From assembly GCF_016107395.1 (NCBI RefSeq), contig NZ_JAAIKO010000009.1, forward strand, positions 62,001 through 126,000: 64,000 bases of DNA. Direction: 5' to 3'. Position 1 is the stretch's first letter; each line of letters begins with the position of its first letter. Source of the stretch: Streptomyces fildesensis. GTDB taxonomy: Bacteria > Actinomycetota > Actinomycetes > Streptomycetales > Streptomycetaceae. Below, in pieces: positions 52,332 through 60,010 of this stretch. The position numbers and the translations under genes were made by a program. Below the pieces are notes generated by a model. It saw only the letters and a list, made by a program, of their open reading frames with translations. It made no database searches and was not told where the DNA came from.

Positions 52332-52910
52332 ATGACCGCCACCTACACATTCGACGTCTTTTCCAGCCTCGACGGCTTCGGCGGCGCCGGCGGCAACTGG
52401 ACCGGCTACTGGGGCAAGCAAGGCCCCGAGCTCCTCGACCACCGCCTCGCTCTGTACGCCGAGGAGCAGCGGATGGTCATGGGAGCCAACACGTATCGGG
52501 CGTTCGCGGAGATGCTGGCCGCGAGCACCGAGGACTCCGATGTGCGTGACGCCTGGGTCACCCGGATGAGGAGCCTGCCGGCAACGGTGGTCTCCACCAC
52601 GCTGGAAGGACCCCTCGACTGGCCGGATGCGAAGGTCGTGAGCGGCGATGCCGTCGACGTCGTCGCCCGGCTCAAGGAGGAGTCCGAGGTACCGCTGCGC
52701 TCGCACGGCAGCCTGTCGATGAACCGGGCGCTGATGGCCGCCGGTCTGGTCGACCGCGTCCAGGTGACCCTCTTCCCTGTGATCACCGGTCGGAACGGTC
52801 TGGCCCCGGTCTTCCAGGGCGCCGCCGACTTCGACCTCGAGTTGATCGAGAGCCGCACCCTCGACGGCCGCATCCAGGAGCTCGTCTACCGGCCCACCCT
52901 GCATGTCTGA
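52332..52910 (+). CDS. Dihydrofolate-reductase-like (RibD C-terminal) protein
   Basis: 192 aa from ATG 52332 (GGAG upstream). The sequence opens YTFDVFSSLDGFGGAGGNWT, continues with RMVMGANTYRAFAEML and VSTTLEGPLDWPDAKVV, and has SHGSLSMNRALMAAGLVDRV and LFPVITGRNGLAPVF. This is the DHFR-like fold of small actinobacterial reductases (YyaP/YwjB type). The substrate is unknown. The 200 bases upstream hold no gene. Confidence 0.88.
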   Translation: MTATYTFDVFSSLDGFGGAGGNWTGYWGKQGPELLDHRLALYAEEQRMVMGANTYRAFAEMLAASTEDSDVRDAWVTRMRSLPATVVSTTLEGPLDWPDAKVVSGDAVDVVARLKEESEVPLRSHGSLSMNRALMAAGLVDRVQVTLFPVITGRNGLAPVFQGAADFDLELIESRTLDGRIQELVYRPTLHV

Positions 52911-53045
52911 GCCGACCCATGCACTTCACCCCGGCAAGCAGCCGACCTGACCCGAGCCCCGGTGCCCGCGGCGAACCCGGCACAGGCGGGCGGGCGAATC
53001 GTGATTCTCCCGCTCGCCCCGTCGCCGGGAACTACTGTCGCGGGC

Positions 53046-53708
53046 ATGGTCGAACACGATGCCCTCGATGCCACCCGCGAGGGATACGACGCCGCTGCCT
53101 CCCTGTATGCGCAGCGGTTCCGCGACGAGCTGCGTGACAGGCCCTTGGACCGCGCGATCCTGAGGGCCTTCGCCGAGGTCGTCAGTGGGAGTGGGGGCGG
53201 CCCGGTCGCGGACCTGGGATGCGGGCCCGGCCATATCGCCGCGCATCTTGCCGAGTTGGGGCCGGCGGTGTTCGGCATCGATGCCTCGCCCGCGATGATC
53301 GGATTGGCTCGGCAGGCTTATCCGGGCCTGCGGTTCGACGTGGGCTCGATGGCCGCGTTGAACATCGCTGACGGTGTGCTGAGCGGCGTACTCTCACGGT
53401 GGTCCGTCATCCACACGCCGCCGCGGGAACTCCCCGTCATACTCGCGGAGTTCCATCGTGTGCTGGCACCTGGCGGCCACCTTCTGATCGGCTTCTCGGC
53501 CAGCGATGACGCGTCCCACCCGACGCAGGTCTTCGATCACGCCGTCGTGCCGGCCTATCGGTGGTCACCCGACCACCTCGCCGCGATGCTGCGCGAGGCG
53601 GGATTGGCCGAGGTGGCCCGGATGGTGCGCGAGCCTCAGCCCACCGACCGACGGCAGTTCCAGGAGATCCACCTGCTCGCCCGCAAAACCGAGCCAGGGA
53701 GTGCGTGA
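53046..53708 (+). CDS. Class I SAM-dependent methyltransferase
   Basis: 220 aa from ATG 53046. It contains YDAAASLYAQRFRDELRDRP, the SAM loop GPVADLGCGPGHIAAHLAEL, FGIDASPAMIGLARQAYPGL and VLAPGGHLLIGFSA. It is the Methyltransf_11/25 type; substrate unknown. It converges on the SRAP gene with 31 bases between the stops. Confidence 0.9.
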   Translation: MVEHDALDATREGYDAAASLYAQRFRDELRDRPLDRAILRAFAEVVSGSGGGPVADLGCGPGHIAAHLAELGPAVFGIDASPAMIGLARQAYPGLRFDVGSMAALNIADGVLSGVLSRWSVIHTPPRELPVILAEFHRVLAPGGHLLIGFSASDDASHPTQVFDHAVVPAYRWSPDHLAAMLREAGLAEVARMVREPQPTDRRQFQEIHLLARKTEPGSA

Positions 53709-53739
53709 CGGCGCACCTGACCGCACCCGCCGCCGCACT

Positions 53740-54486
53740 TCACCCGGTGCCGGCATCTGCCGGTGGGGCGTCGAGGAGTTGCGGTCCGTTGTTGCGGACG
53801 CTGTTGACCGCGGTGGACACCGCACGGGTGTCGAGGTGTCCGTCGGCGGGAGTGGCCAGGAGCGCCCGGAGTTCGTGCGGGTCCTGGTGGGTGGGGTCGA
53901 GCCAGGCGTCGTGGTCGGCCGGGGCGATGGCCAGCGGCATGCGCGGGTGGATCCGCCCGGCCAGGTCGGTGGCCTCGGTGGTGATGATGGTGCAGGTCGT
54001 CCACCACGCCGCCGCATCGTCCTCCGCGACCTCCGGGTCGCGCCAGAACTCGTACAGTCCCGCCATCGCCATCACCGCCCCGTCCTCGGGGCTGATGAAG
54101 TACGGCTGCTTGTGCGCCTTCGCGCTGTCCGTCGCCGGAACGGCCTGCCACTCGTAGAAGCCGTCCGCCGGCAGCAGGCAGCGCCGCTTGGCGAACGCGC
54201 GACGGTAGGCGGGCTTCTCGTGGACCGTCTCCACCCTGGCGTTGATCATCTTCGCGCCGACGCCCAGGCTCTTGGCCCAGGACGGCACCAGGCCCCACCG
54301 CAGCGGCCGCAGCTGCCGCACCAGCTCGCCGCTGTCGCGGTCGGCACGCTCCAGCACCGCCCACACGTCATCCGTCGGAGCGACATTCCAGCTCGGCGCG
54401 AGGATCTGTTCGGGATTCCGAGCGGTGACCTGGAACAACGGGGCCAGATCCTGGGGGCTGCGGGTGGAGACGTATCGGCCACACAT
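53740..54486 (-). CDS. SOS-response-associated peptidase (SRAP, YedK/HMCES family)
   Basis: 248 aa. The catalytic Cys2 in MCGRYVSTRSPQDL, SWNVAPTDDVWAV with the conserved Asn, LRPLRWGLVPSWAK, NARVETVHEKPAYR, LLPADGFYEWQ with the Glu, and GRIHPRMPLAIAP with the His are all present. The family forms a covalent link to abasic sites in single-stranded DNA, protecting replication forks. It looks complete and functional. Confidence 0.95.
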   Translation of the reverse strand: MCGRYVSTRSPQDLAPLFQVTARNPEQILAPSWNVAPTDDVWAVLERADRDSGELVRQLRPLRWGLVPSWAKSLGVGAKMINARVETVHEKPAYRRAFAKRRCLLPADGFYEWQAVPATDSAKAHKQPYFISPEDGAVMAMAGLYEFWRDPEVAEDDAAAWWTTCTIITTEATDLAGRIHPRMPLAIAPADHDAWLDPTHQDPHELRALLATPADGHLDTRAVSTAVNSVRNNGPQLLDAPPADAGTG

Positions 54487-54520
54487 GACACCTACCCTGC
54501 CACGCCTTCAGACGGGTCGC

Positions 54521-55378
54521 TCAGTCGATTCCGTCCAGGAACGGGATGACCGCATCGATGAAGTGCTCGTTCCGATCTCCGGCCACCATGTGCCCCGCGC
54601 CCGCCACATCGACGCGCCGCGCGTAGGGAACCCTGGCGCAGAACTCCTCGGCGATGTCTTCCCGCACCACATCGCTGATCCCGCCGCGGACGAGCAGAAT
54701 CGGCGCGTCGGCGTGGCGCGCCGCGTCGAGGAGCCGCTCCGCCATGCCGGGCGGGTCCATCCGCCCCTCGAAGCTGTCCAGCATCCGGGGGTCCCAGTGC
54801 CAGACCCACCGATCGCCGTGGCGTCGCAGGTTCTTCCGTATCCCCTCGGGGTCGTCCGGACGTGAGCGATGCGGCAGATGGGCGGAGACCGCCGCGGCCG
54901 CTTCCCCGACGCCGGCGAATCCGTCCGGTTCACGGCGCATGAACTCGACGATCCGGCGAACCCCGCGAGGGTCCGGTCGATGGGCGACGTCGACGAGCAC
55001 CAGGGCGCGAATCGCCGCCCTGGGTGCCTCTCCGGCGGCGAGCAGCGAACTCAGGCCGCCGAGCGAGGCACCGACGAGCACCGGCCGGTCGCCGACTTCG
55101 GCGACGAGCGCCCGGACGTCCTCGGCGAACAGGTCGAGGTCGTAGTCACCATCGGCCGACCATTCGCTGGTGCCGTGCCCCCGCAGGTCCGGGGCGATGA
55201 CCCGCCACCCCAGTGCGGCCAGTCGAGGACCGGTCCGACCCCAGGCGTGTCGCGTCTGGCCGCCGCCGTGCAGCAGGACAAGAGGCGGCGAGGACGACTC
55301 GCCCCACACATCCGCGGTGAGCAGGATCCCGCCGCGGCCCACGAAACGTCGGGCCCGCGGCAGTGCACCGGCCGTCAT
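54521..55378 (-). CDS. Alpha/beta hydrolase
   Basis: 285 aa. It has LVLLHGGGQTRHAWGRTGPR, IAPDLRGHGTSEWSADGDYD, the nucleophile in VLVGASLGGLSSLLAAGEAP, the acid near PILLVRGGISDVV and the His in DVAGAGHMVAGDRN. The family includes bromoperoxidase- and epoxide-hydrolase-like enzymes; substrate unknown. Its start overlaps the stop of the upstream tetR gene by 4 bases, so regulator and enzyme are one operon. Confidence 0.9.
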   Translation of the reverse strand: MTAGALPRARRFVGRGGILLTADVWGESSSPPLVLLHGGGQTRHAWGRTGPRLAALGWRVIAPDLRGHGTSEWSADGDYDLDLFAEDVRALVAEVGDRPVLVGASLGGLSSLLAAGEAPRAAIRALVLVDVAHRPDPRGVRRIVEFMRREPDGFAGVGEAAAAVSAHLPHRSRPDDPEGIRKNLRRHGDRWVWHWDPRMLDSFEGRMDPPGMAERLLDAARHADAPILLVRGGISDVVREDIAEEFCARVPYARRVDVAGAGHMVAGDRNEHFIDAVIPFLDGID

Positions 55379-55998
55379 GGCGCGCCCCGGGTTCGCAGCG
55401 GCGCCAGGAGTTGGTCGCGGTGGGCATCCGCGGCCGCCGCGGCGAGCGCGACGTCCAGCGCGAACAGGGCACGTGCGAGGAACCGGTCCTCATCGATCAG
55501 GGCGGCGACCCACTGGTGGAGCGCACCCACGCACGCGGTGCCGACGACGGCGGCCAACGCGTCGGTGTCGATGTCGGCGCGTAGCAGGCCCTGTGTCTGT
55601 GCATCCGCCATCGCCTGGCGGAGTTGGGTGAGGGGACTGCGGTCGAGTACGAGCCCGCTCTCCTCCCACTCGCGCACCATGCGGCGCGACACGACCGGGT
55701 CGTCCACGAACAGCTGGACGGTCGACCTGACGACCTCCTGCGGGCCACCGGCTCCGAGCGCCGTCAGGCGGCGCTCGAGTTCGTCCGTGAACCCGGCGGC
55801 GAGCGCCTCCCAGATCTTGTCGCGCGGTCCGATCAGGTTGTACACGGTGGCCGGGGCGACCGCCGCTCGCTCGGCGATCCGCTCGGTACTGATCACCGCT
55901 TCCGGGTTGTCCCGCAGGAGTTCACGCGTCGCGTCGAGGATCCGGAGCCGTCGCTGGGCCTTGTGCTGCTCACGCAGCCCCCCTTCGACCGTCTGCAT
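55375..55998 (-). CDS. TetR-family repressor, first gene of the hydrolase operon
   Basis: 207 aa from ATG 55998. The DNA-binding part is AQRRLRILDATRELLRDNPE then STERIAERAAVAPATVYNLI GP. A helical ligand domain with a DIDTDALAAVVGTACVGALH segment follows. The promoter just upstream has a dyad at its start point, so it is probably autoregulated and releases the operon on ligand binding. Confidence 0.9.
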   Translation of the reverse strand: MQTVEGGLREQHKAQRRLRILDATRELLRDNPEAVISTERIAERAAVAPATVYNLIGPRDKIWEALAAGFTDELERRLTALGAGGPQEVVRSTVQLFVDDPVVSRRMVREWEESGLVLDRSPLTQLRQAMADAQTQGLLRADIDTDALAAVVGTACVGALHQWVAALIDEDRFLARALFALDVALAAAAADAHRDQLLAPLRTRGAP

Positions 55999-56027
55999 AC
56001 GCACACACCCCTTCACCTTGACTTAGA

Positions 56028-56066
56028 GAGTACTCCAAAGTTAGAGATGCCTCTGGATTCAGTCAA
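56028..56066 (-). promoter_or_regulatory. Housekeeping-type promoter of the tetR-hydrolase operon
   Basis: On the minus strand TTGACT (56061-56066) and TAACTT (56038-56043) are exactly 17 bases apart, the best sigma-70-like promoter in the window. The dyad GAGTACTC (56028-56035) lies at the predicted start point, a likely TetR operator. Confidence 0.75.
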
Positions 56067-56095
56067 GCAACCTGGGCGAAGTGCCTCTCTACGGC

Positions 56096-57517
56096 CTATC
56101 CGCGTCCCGCACCCACCTCGGACGCGCTCCCCCGCACCGCGTCCATCACCGCCCCGGACGCCGCGCTCATGGGGCGCTTGCGGAGGTCCAGGACAGGTGC
56201 CGGGTTCGAGATGCCCCGGGATGCCAGCAGGTTCATCAGGGCCCAGATCACGTCAGGGCGCTCCGTGACGGGGAGTTCTTGTCCTTCGGGCGTGATGACC
56301 GTGGCCGCGGTGGTGCCGGCGAGGAGGTTGGTGCGGGCCCAGTCGACGACGAACGACCTGCCGTTCGGAGCGGCGTACAGGACGACCTCCCGCGTGCGGT
56401 GCAGGACGGCGAGATAGTTCATCGGCACCGTCAGCCGCCGGGCGGCGTCGAACGCGGGTGTGCCGTCGGCCGGATGGATGCGCAACACCGTGTCGAGGAC
56501 CGGGCCGTGGCTCTGGAACGTGTTGGTGGCGGTCATCTGCAGGAACCGGGCCCGCACCAGCACGCCACCGCGGCGGGACCACCGTCGGCCGACGGGACCG
56601 AACCCCGCCGCCTCACCCGGAAGGCTGTCCACGAGCCACCGGGACTCCTCGCCCGGCTCGGTCACCGGCGCCCGGTCCTCCGGGGCGGCGCGGTCCTGTT
56701 CGGCCACGGCGGTGTAGCGCGCCGCGACGGCCGGGTCCAGGCGCCGCAGATCGGTCGTGTCGCCGGTCATCTCGATGCCCCCGGCCTCCCGGGAGATCCG
56801 CATCTGGCGCAACTGGCGCACGGGGCGCCGGGTCACATCGGTCGGTCGGCCGTCGAGGTCGATCACCCGGCAGGTTCTCGTGCCCGCGAGCAGGGCGCTG
56901 CGCGGCCAATGGGGGGTCACCCGTCCGGGGACCCGCGGATCGACCGGGTCGGCGGGACGGCCTGGATCGACCAGGACGGCCAGCCGGCCCGCGGTGACCG
57001 CCGACAGGCACAGGGACGGCACCCGCCACTCGCCCGTGGTCTCGAACCGGTCGGCGACCTCGGCCTCGTCGCCGTCGTGCACGCGCAGCCGCATCCTGAC
57101 CAGCGGTGTGAACTCATCGGGGGAGAGGCCGCCGCCGTAGGTGGTGAACCCCGCACCGCCCTCGGGGTCGTAACGCACGAGCGACGCCTCCAGGACGTCC
57201 GCCCGCACCAACCGCGCCTGCACCGAGCTCGGTTCCGACCGAGGAGCCCACAGCACGAAGGTGTCGTCCCCGTACGGGACGCTTCGGTCCTTCAGCCGGT
57301 CCCTGCGCGTGATCCGGGGGAAGGCACGGCGCGTGAACCGGAGGGTCGGCAGCGGGATCGCGACCAGGCCGACCCCTCCGATGGCGAGCGCGATCCAGGC
57401 CCAGTCCTCGCCCGCACGCCAGGCGCTGTATCCCACGAGGAAGGCGAGCGGAACCGGAAGACACAGGATCACGGCGCAGCCAAGGTTGCCGATCACCACA
57501 CGGCCGTAGCTACGCAT
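56096..57517 (-). CDS. Uncharacterised membrane-anchored protein, 473 aa
   Basis: ATG 57517 with GAGGGGGG upstream. Two hydrophobic N-terminal segments (IGNLGCAVILCLPVPLAFLV and WAWIALAIGGVGLVAIPLPT) are followed by a long soluble region of mostly beta character. Recurring pieces such as RARFLQMTATNTFQSHGPVL and RTCRVIDLDGRPTDVTRRPV suggest repeated beta-rich units. I do not recognise a family. The C-terminus (VLDLRKRPMSAASGAVMDAV) is helical. The 240 bases upstream carry only the promoter region of the next gene. Confidence 0.7.
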   Translation of the reverse strand: MRSYGRVVIGNLGCAVILCLPVPLAFLVGYSAWRAGEDWAWIALAIGGVGLVAIPLPTLRFTRRAFPRITRRDRLKDRSVPYGDDTFVLWAPRSEPSSVQARLVRADVLEASLVRYDPEGGAGFTTYGGGLSPDEFTPLVRMRLRVHDGDEAEVADRFETTGEWRVPSLCLSAVTAGRLAVLVDPGRPADPVDPRVPGRVTPHWPRSALLAGTRTCRVIDLDGRPTDVTRRPVRQLRQMRISREAGGIEMTGDTTDLRRLDPAVAARYTAVAEQDRAAPEDRAPVTEPGEESRWLVDSLPGEAAGFGPVGRRWSRRGGVLVRARFLQMTATNTFQSHGPVLDTVLRIHPADGTPAFDAARRLTVPMNYLAVLHRTREVVLYAAPNGRSFVVDWARTNLLAGTTAATVITPEGQELPVTERPDVIWALMNLLASRGISNPAPVLDLRKRPMSAASGAVMDAVRGSASEVGAGRG

Positions 57518-57757
57518 GGCCCCCCTCAAGTTCGTCCCTGTACCCGCACCATGGTTTGTGGCCTGGGGATACCCGCCCGCTGCCTCCATAGTCCCGTCGC
57601 CCCGGCCCCGGCACCACCCTTCCGGGAGAACGGACCCACCTGCAGGGCGATGAGGGGGTCGGGCGCGGCGAGGGCGACTATGGTCAAGGCAAGATCAAAT
57701 CGAGCTTATTCTATGGGGACATTCTCAGACTTTTCTTATAAAAAGTAGGTTCACCAG

Positions 57758-58795
57758 ATGAAGCTGGCTCGTATATCGGCGATCGTCGCCGCGGCCGCGA
57801 TCGCGCCGGCCGTGCTCTTCTCCTCTCCGGCGGTCGCCGCCGAAGGTACGCAGCCGGTCACCACCTCGGCGCCCGACACGGCCCCGGACACGAAGCCGGC
57901 CGATCCCGCCCACGGTTCGGACTCCTCGGCGGACGACGACCGGGTCGCGATCCTCAGGATCCTCACCGACAAGAACACCGGCCGGGCCGTGCGGGAGGCG
58001 GCGCAGAAGGCGCTCGACGGTACCCCGGAGGACCTGCGGTACTTCCTCGAGGTCGGCCAGTACCAGGCCCGCCTTCAGGACGACCGGGTCCGGATCGCCC
58101 AGATCATCAGCGACGGCGGCCCCTCGCTGCAGGAGGCCGGCGAAGCCGCGCTGACCGCCAACACTCCCGAAGCCATCAAGTACTTCCTCGAGGTCGGCCA
58201 GTACCAGGCCCGCCTTCAGGACGACCGGGTCCGCGTCGCCCGGATCATCAACTTCGGCGGCCCCGCAGTGCGTGAGGCCGGCATCGCCGCACTGCGGCTC
58301 GGCACTCCCGAAGCCATCAAGTACTTCCTCGAAGTCGGCCAGTACAAGGCCAAGTTCGAGGACGACCAGGTCAAGGTCTCCCAGATCATCAACGCCGGCG
58401 GCCCCGAAGTGCAGAAGGCCGGCAAGGCCGCACTCCGCACCGGGACTCCCGAGAGCATCAAGTATTTCCTCGAAGTGGGCCAGTACGAGGCCCGCGCCAA
58501 GGACAAGGCCGCCGAGGACGCGGCCAACAACAAGCCCACCCCGACGCCCGGCACGGGCGACAAGCCGACCACCGGTGACCAGCCGAAGCCGGGAACCGAG
58601 GTCAGCGGCAAGCCCGCCGCCGTCGTGACCTCCGCGCCGAACGCCGCCGCCCCCGCGGGGAACAGCGGTACCGAGCTTGCCTCCACCGGCGCTGGGGACA
58701 CCCCGCAGTGGGCCGTCGGCGGTGCCGTCGTCGCCCTCGGCGCGGGCGCCGGCCTGGCCCTCATGAACCGCCGCCGCCCGTCCGCCGGCCGCTGA
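57758..58795 (+). CDS. ALF-repeat surface protein with LAxTG sorting signal
   Basis: 345 aa. A signal peptide (ISAIVAAAAIAPAVLFSSPA) precedes four ALF repeats of about 45 residues (each with AxxALxxxTPExxxYFLEVGQY and a DDxVxxxxI start), a Thr/Pro/Lys-rich stalk (about 255-300), then TELASTGAGD, a membrane segment and RRRPSAGR. LASTG matches the class-E sortase motif LAxTG, so the protein is probably linked to the cell wall. Two repeats are nearly identical in DNA. A hairpin-like ACTTTT/AAAAGT pair (57729-57746) lies just before the ribosome site. Confidence 0.9.
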   Translation: MKLARISAIVAAAAIAPAVLFSSPAVAAEGTQPVTTSAPDTAPDTKPADPAHGSDSSADDDRVAILRILTDKNTGRAVREAAQKALDGTPEDLRYFLEVGQYQARLQDDRVRIAQIISDGGPSLQEAGEAALTANTPEAIKYFLEVGQYQARLQDDRVRVARIINFGGPAVREAGIAALRLGTPEAIKYFLEVGQYKAKFEDDQVKVSQIINAGGPEVQKAGKAALRTGTPESIKYFLEVGQYEARAKDKAAEDAANNKPTPTPGTGDKPTTGDQPKPGTEVSGKPAAVVTSAPNAAAPAGNSGTELASTGAGDTPQWAVGGAVVALGAGAGLALMNRRRPSAGR

Positions 58796-58856
58796 GTCAG
58801 GACTCTGCGTCAGGACTCCTGGTCGGGATGGGGAGCCGAGCCATCCTCCACGCCGC

Positions 58857-59501
58857 TCACCCGTGGTCCACGGTGATCGTGGCTCCGATCTCGAGCTGCT
58901 GGTACAGCCACTGGGCGTTCTCGCTCAGTGGCACTCCGATCTGGCTGCCGCGTGGTGACTTGAACGGCCACTCGAGCAGCAGGACGGTCGCACCGCCGTC
59001 CGACTTCAGTTCCACCACCCATTGGGCCCGGTAGTCGTACTGTTCGCCGGAGCCGAGCGTGGGCGCGGCCACGGTGCGCTCGGCGGATTTGGACACCACG
59101 GTCAGCCGCTCCGCCGGCGAGGAGCTCCGAACGGACACCGGGATCGTCCGAACCTGGTGGCCGTCTCGCTCGACGACGACCCGCTGCCGGCTCAGATCGA
59201 GGGACACCGTCGCCCGCCCGGTCCGAGAAGGGCTCGGGTCCGGGCTCGGGGCGGCCGGCGCCGACGCGGCGGGCGAGGCCGGCGGCCGGTGCGACTGCAG
59301 CACCCGCGGTGCCGCCACCGCGGCAGTCGCCACCAGCGCCACCGTCACCGCGGCGGACGCCGCGACCCGCCGACGCCGGCGCCGTCCCGCACCGCGCCGG
59401 CGGATCTGCGCGCCGGTCAGCGAAGGAGACGTCTCGCCCTCGGCAGCAAGTCCGCGCAGCACGGAGTCGAACTCGTCCCGCTCGCCGTCGACGTCAGACA
59501 T
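58857..59501 (-). CDS. Membrane protein with a degenerate L,D-transpeptidase-like domain, likely sigma-factor partner
   Basis: 214 aa from ATG 59501, which overlaps the sigma-gene stop by 8 bases. The cytoplasmic N-terminus (DEFDSVLRGLAAEGETSPSL) and single membrane segment (RVAASAAVTVALVATAAVAA) resemble anti-sigma factors. The outer part starts like a YkuD domain (VSLDLSRQRVVVERDGHQVR) and ends GVPLSENAQWLYQQLEIGAT, matching the region after the active site. The catalytic HGT and SHGCIRL stretch is absent. I infer a sensor or anti-sigma protein built on a dead enzyme. Confidence 0.7.
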   Translation of the reverse strand: MSDVDGERDEFDSVLRGLAAEGETSPSLTGAQIRRRGAGRRRRRRVAASAAVTVALVATAAVAAPRVLQSHRPPASPAASAPAAPSPDPSPSRTGRATVSLDLSRQRVVVERDGHQVRTIPVSVRSSSPAERLTVVSKSAERTVAAPTLGSGEQYDYRAQWVVELKSDGGATVLLLEWPFKSPRGSQIGVPLSENAQWLYQQLEIGATITVDHG

Positions 59502-59808
59502 GGCTGCCTTCCCTGTCCCGCACACTCAGCAGCCTGGCGAGAGCGGCCCTGCCCCGCGACAGCCGTGCCTTGACGGTCCCGACCGCAGCACCGGTGGCTG
59601 CCGCGACCTCTTCCACACTCATGTCGCACAGATGATGCAGCACCACTGCCGTCCGCTGCGCCTCGGGCAACTGCCGCAATGCCTCCACCAGCACCGTGTG
59701 CTCCAGCCCGGGACCGGGCGTACGGTCCTGCGGCGGGTTGTGCCGCACCAGCTCCAGCCATCGCCGTGTCCGCCGCCAGCGGCTCACGGTGTAGGCTCGC
59801 ACTTCTGA
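59494..59808 (-). pseudogene. ECF sigma factor, 3' half only (interrupted by the Tn7-like element)
   Basis: From about 59803 the minus strand reads VRAYTVSRWRRTRRWLELVR, then LVEALRQLPEAQRTAVVLHH and LCDMSVEEVAAATGAAVGTV KARLSRGRAAL, a complete sigma region 4 with the linker before it. All of region 2 is missing. Upstream the frame leaves the family and enters transposon-end sequence (a spurious ATG at 59847). The 5' half should lie on the far side of the transposon, outside the window. The partner gene remains downstream and may be unexpressed. Confidence 0.85.
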
Positions 59809-60010
59809 TGTCCTTTTCTCATTGGTGGTGGCCTTCTTCTGGCCCAAGGGACAGGGCAGTGAGACGAACTCCTGTCTGATGGTTCGCCCGTAGTAGTGCT
59901 GATCCCGGTCTCTATCTATGCAGCGGTGTTTTCCGTCGCGATTGTGGAGATGTCTCAGTTGGTCGAGGCCGGGGGCTTTACTCCCCGTTCTTGCTGCTCA
60001 GGGGTGGGGT

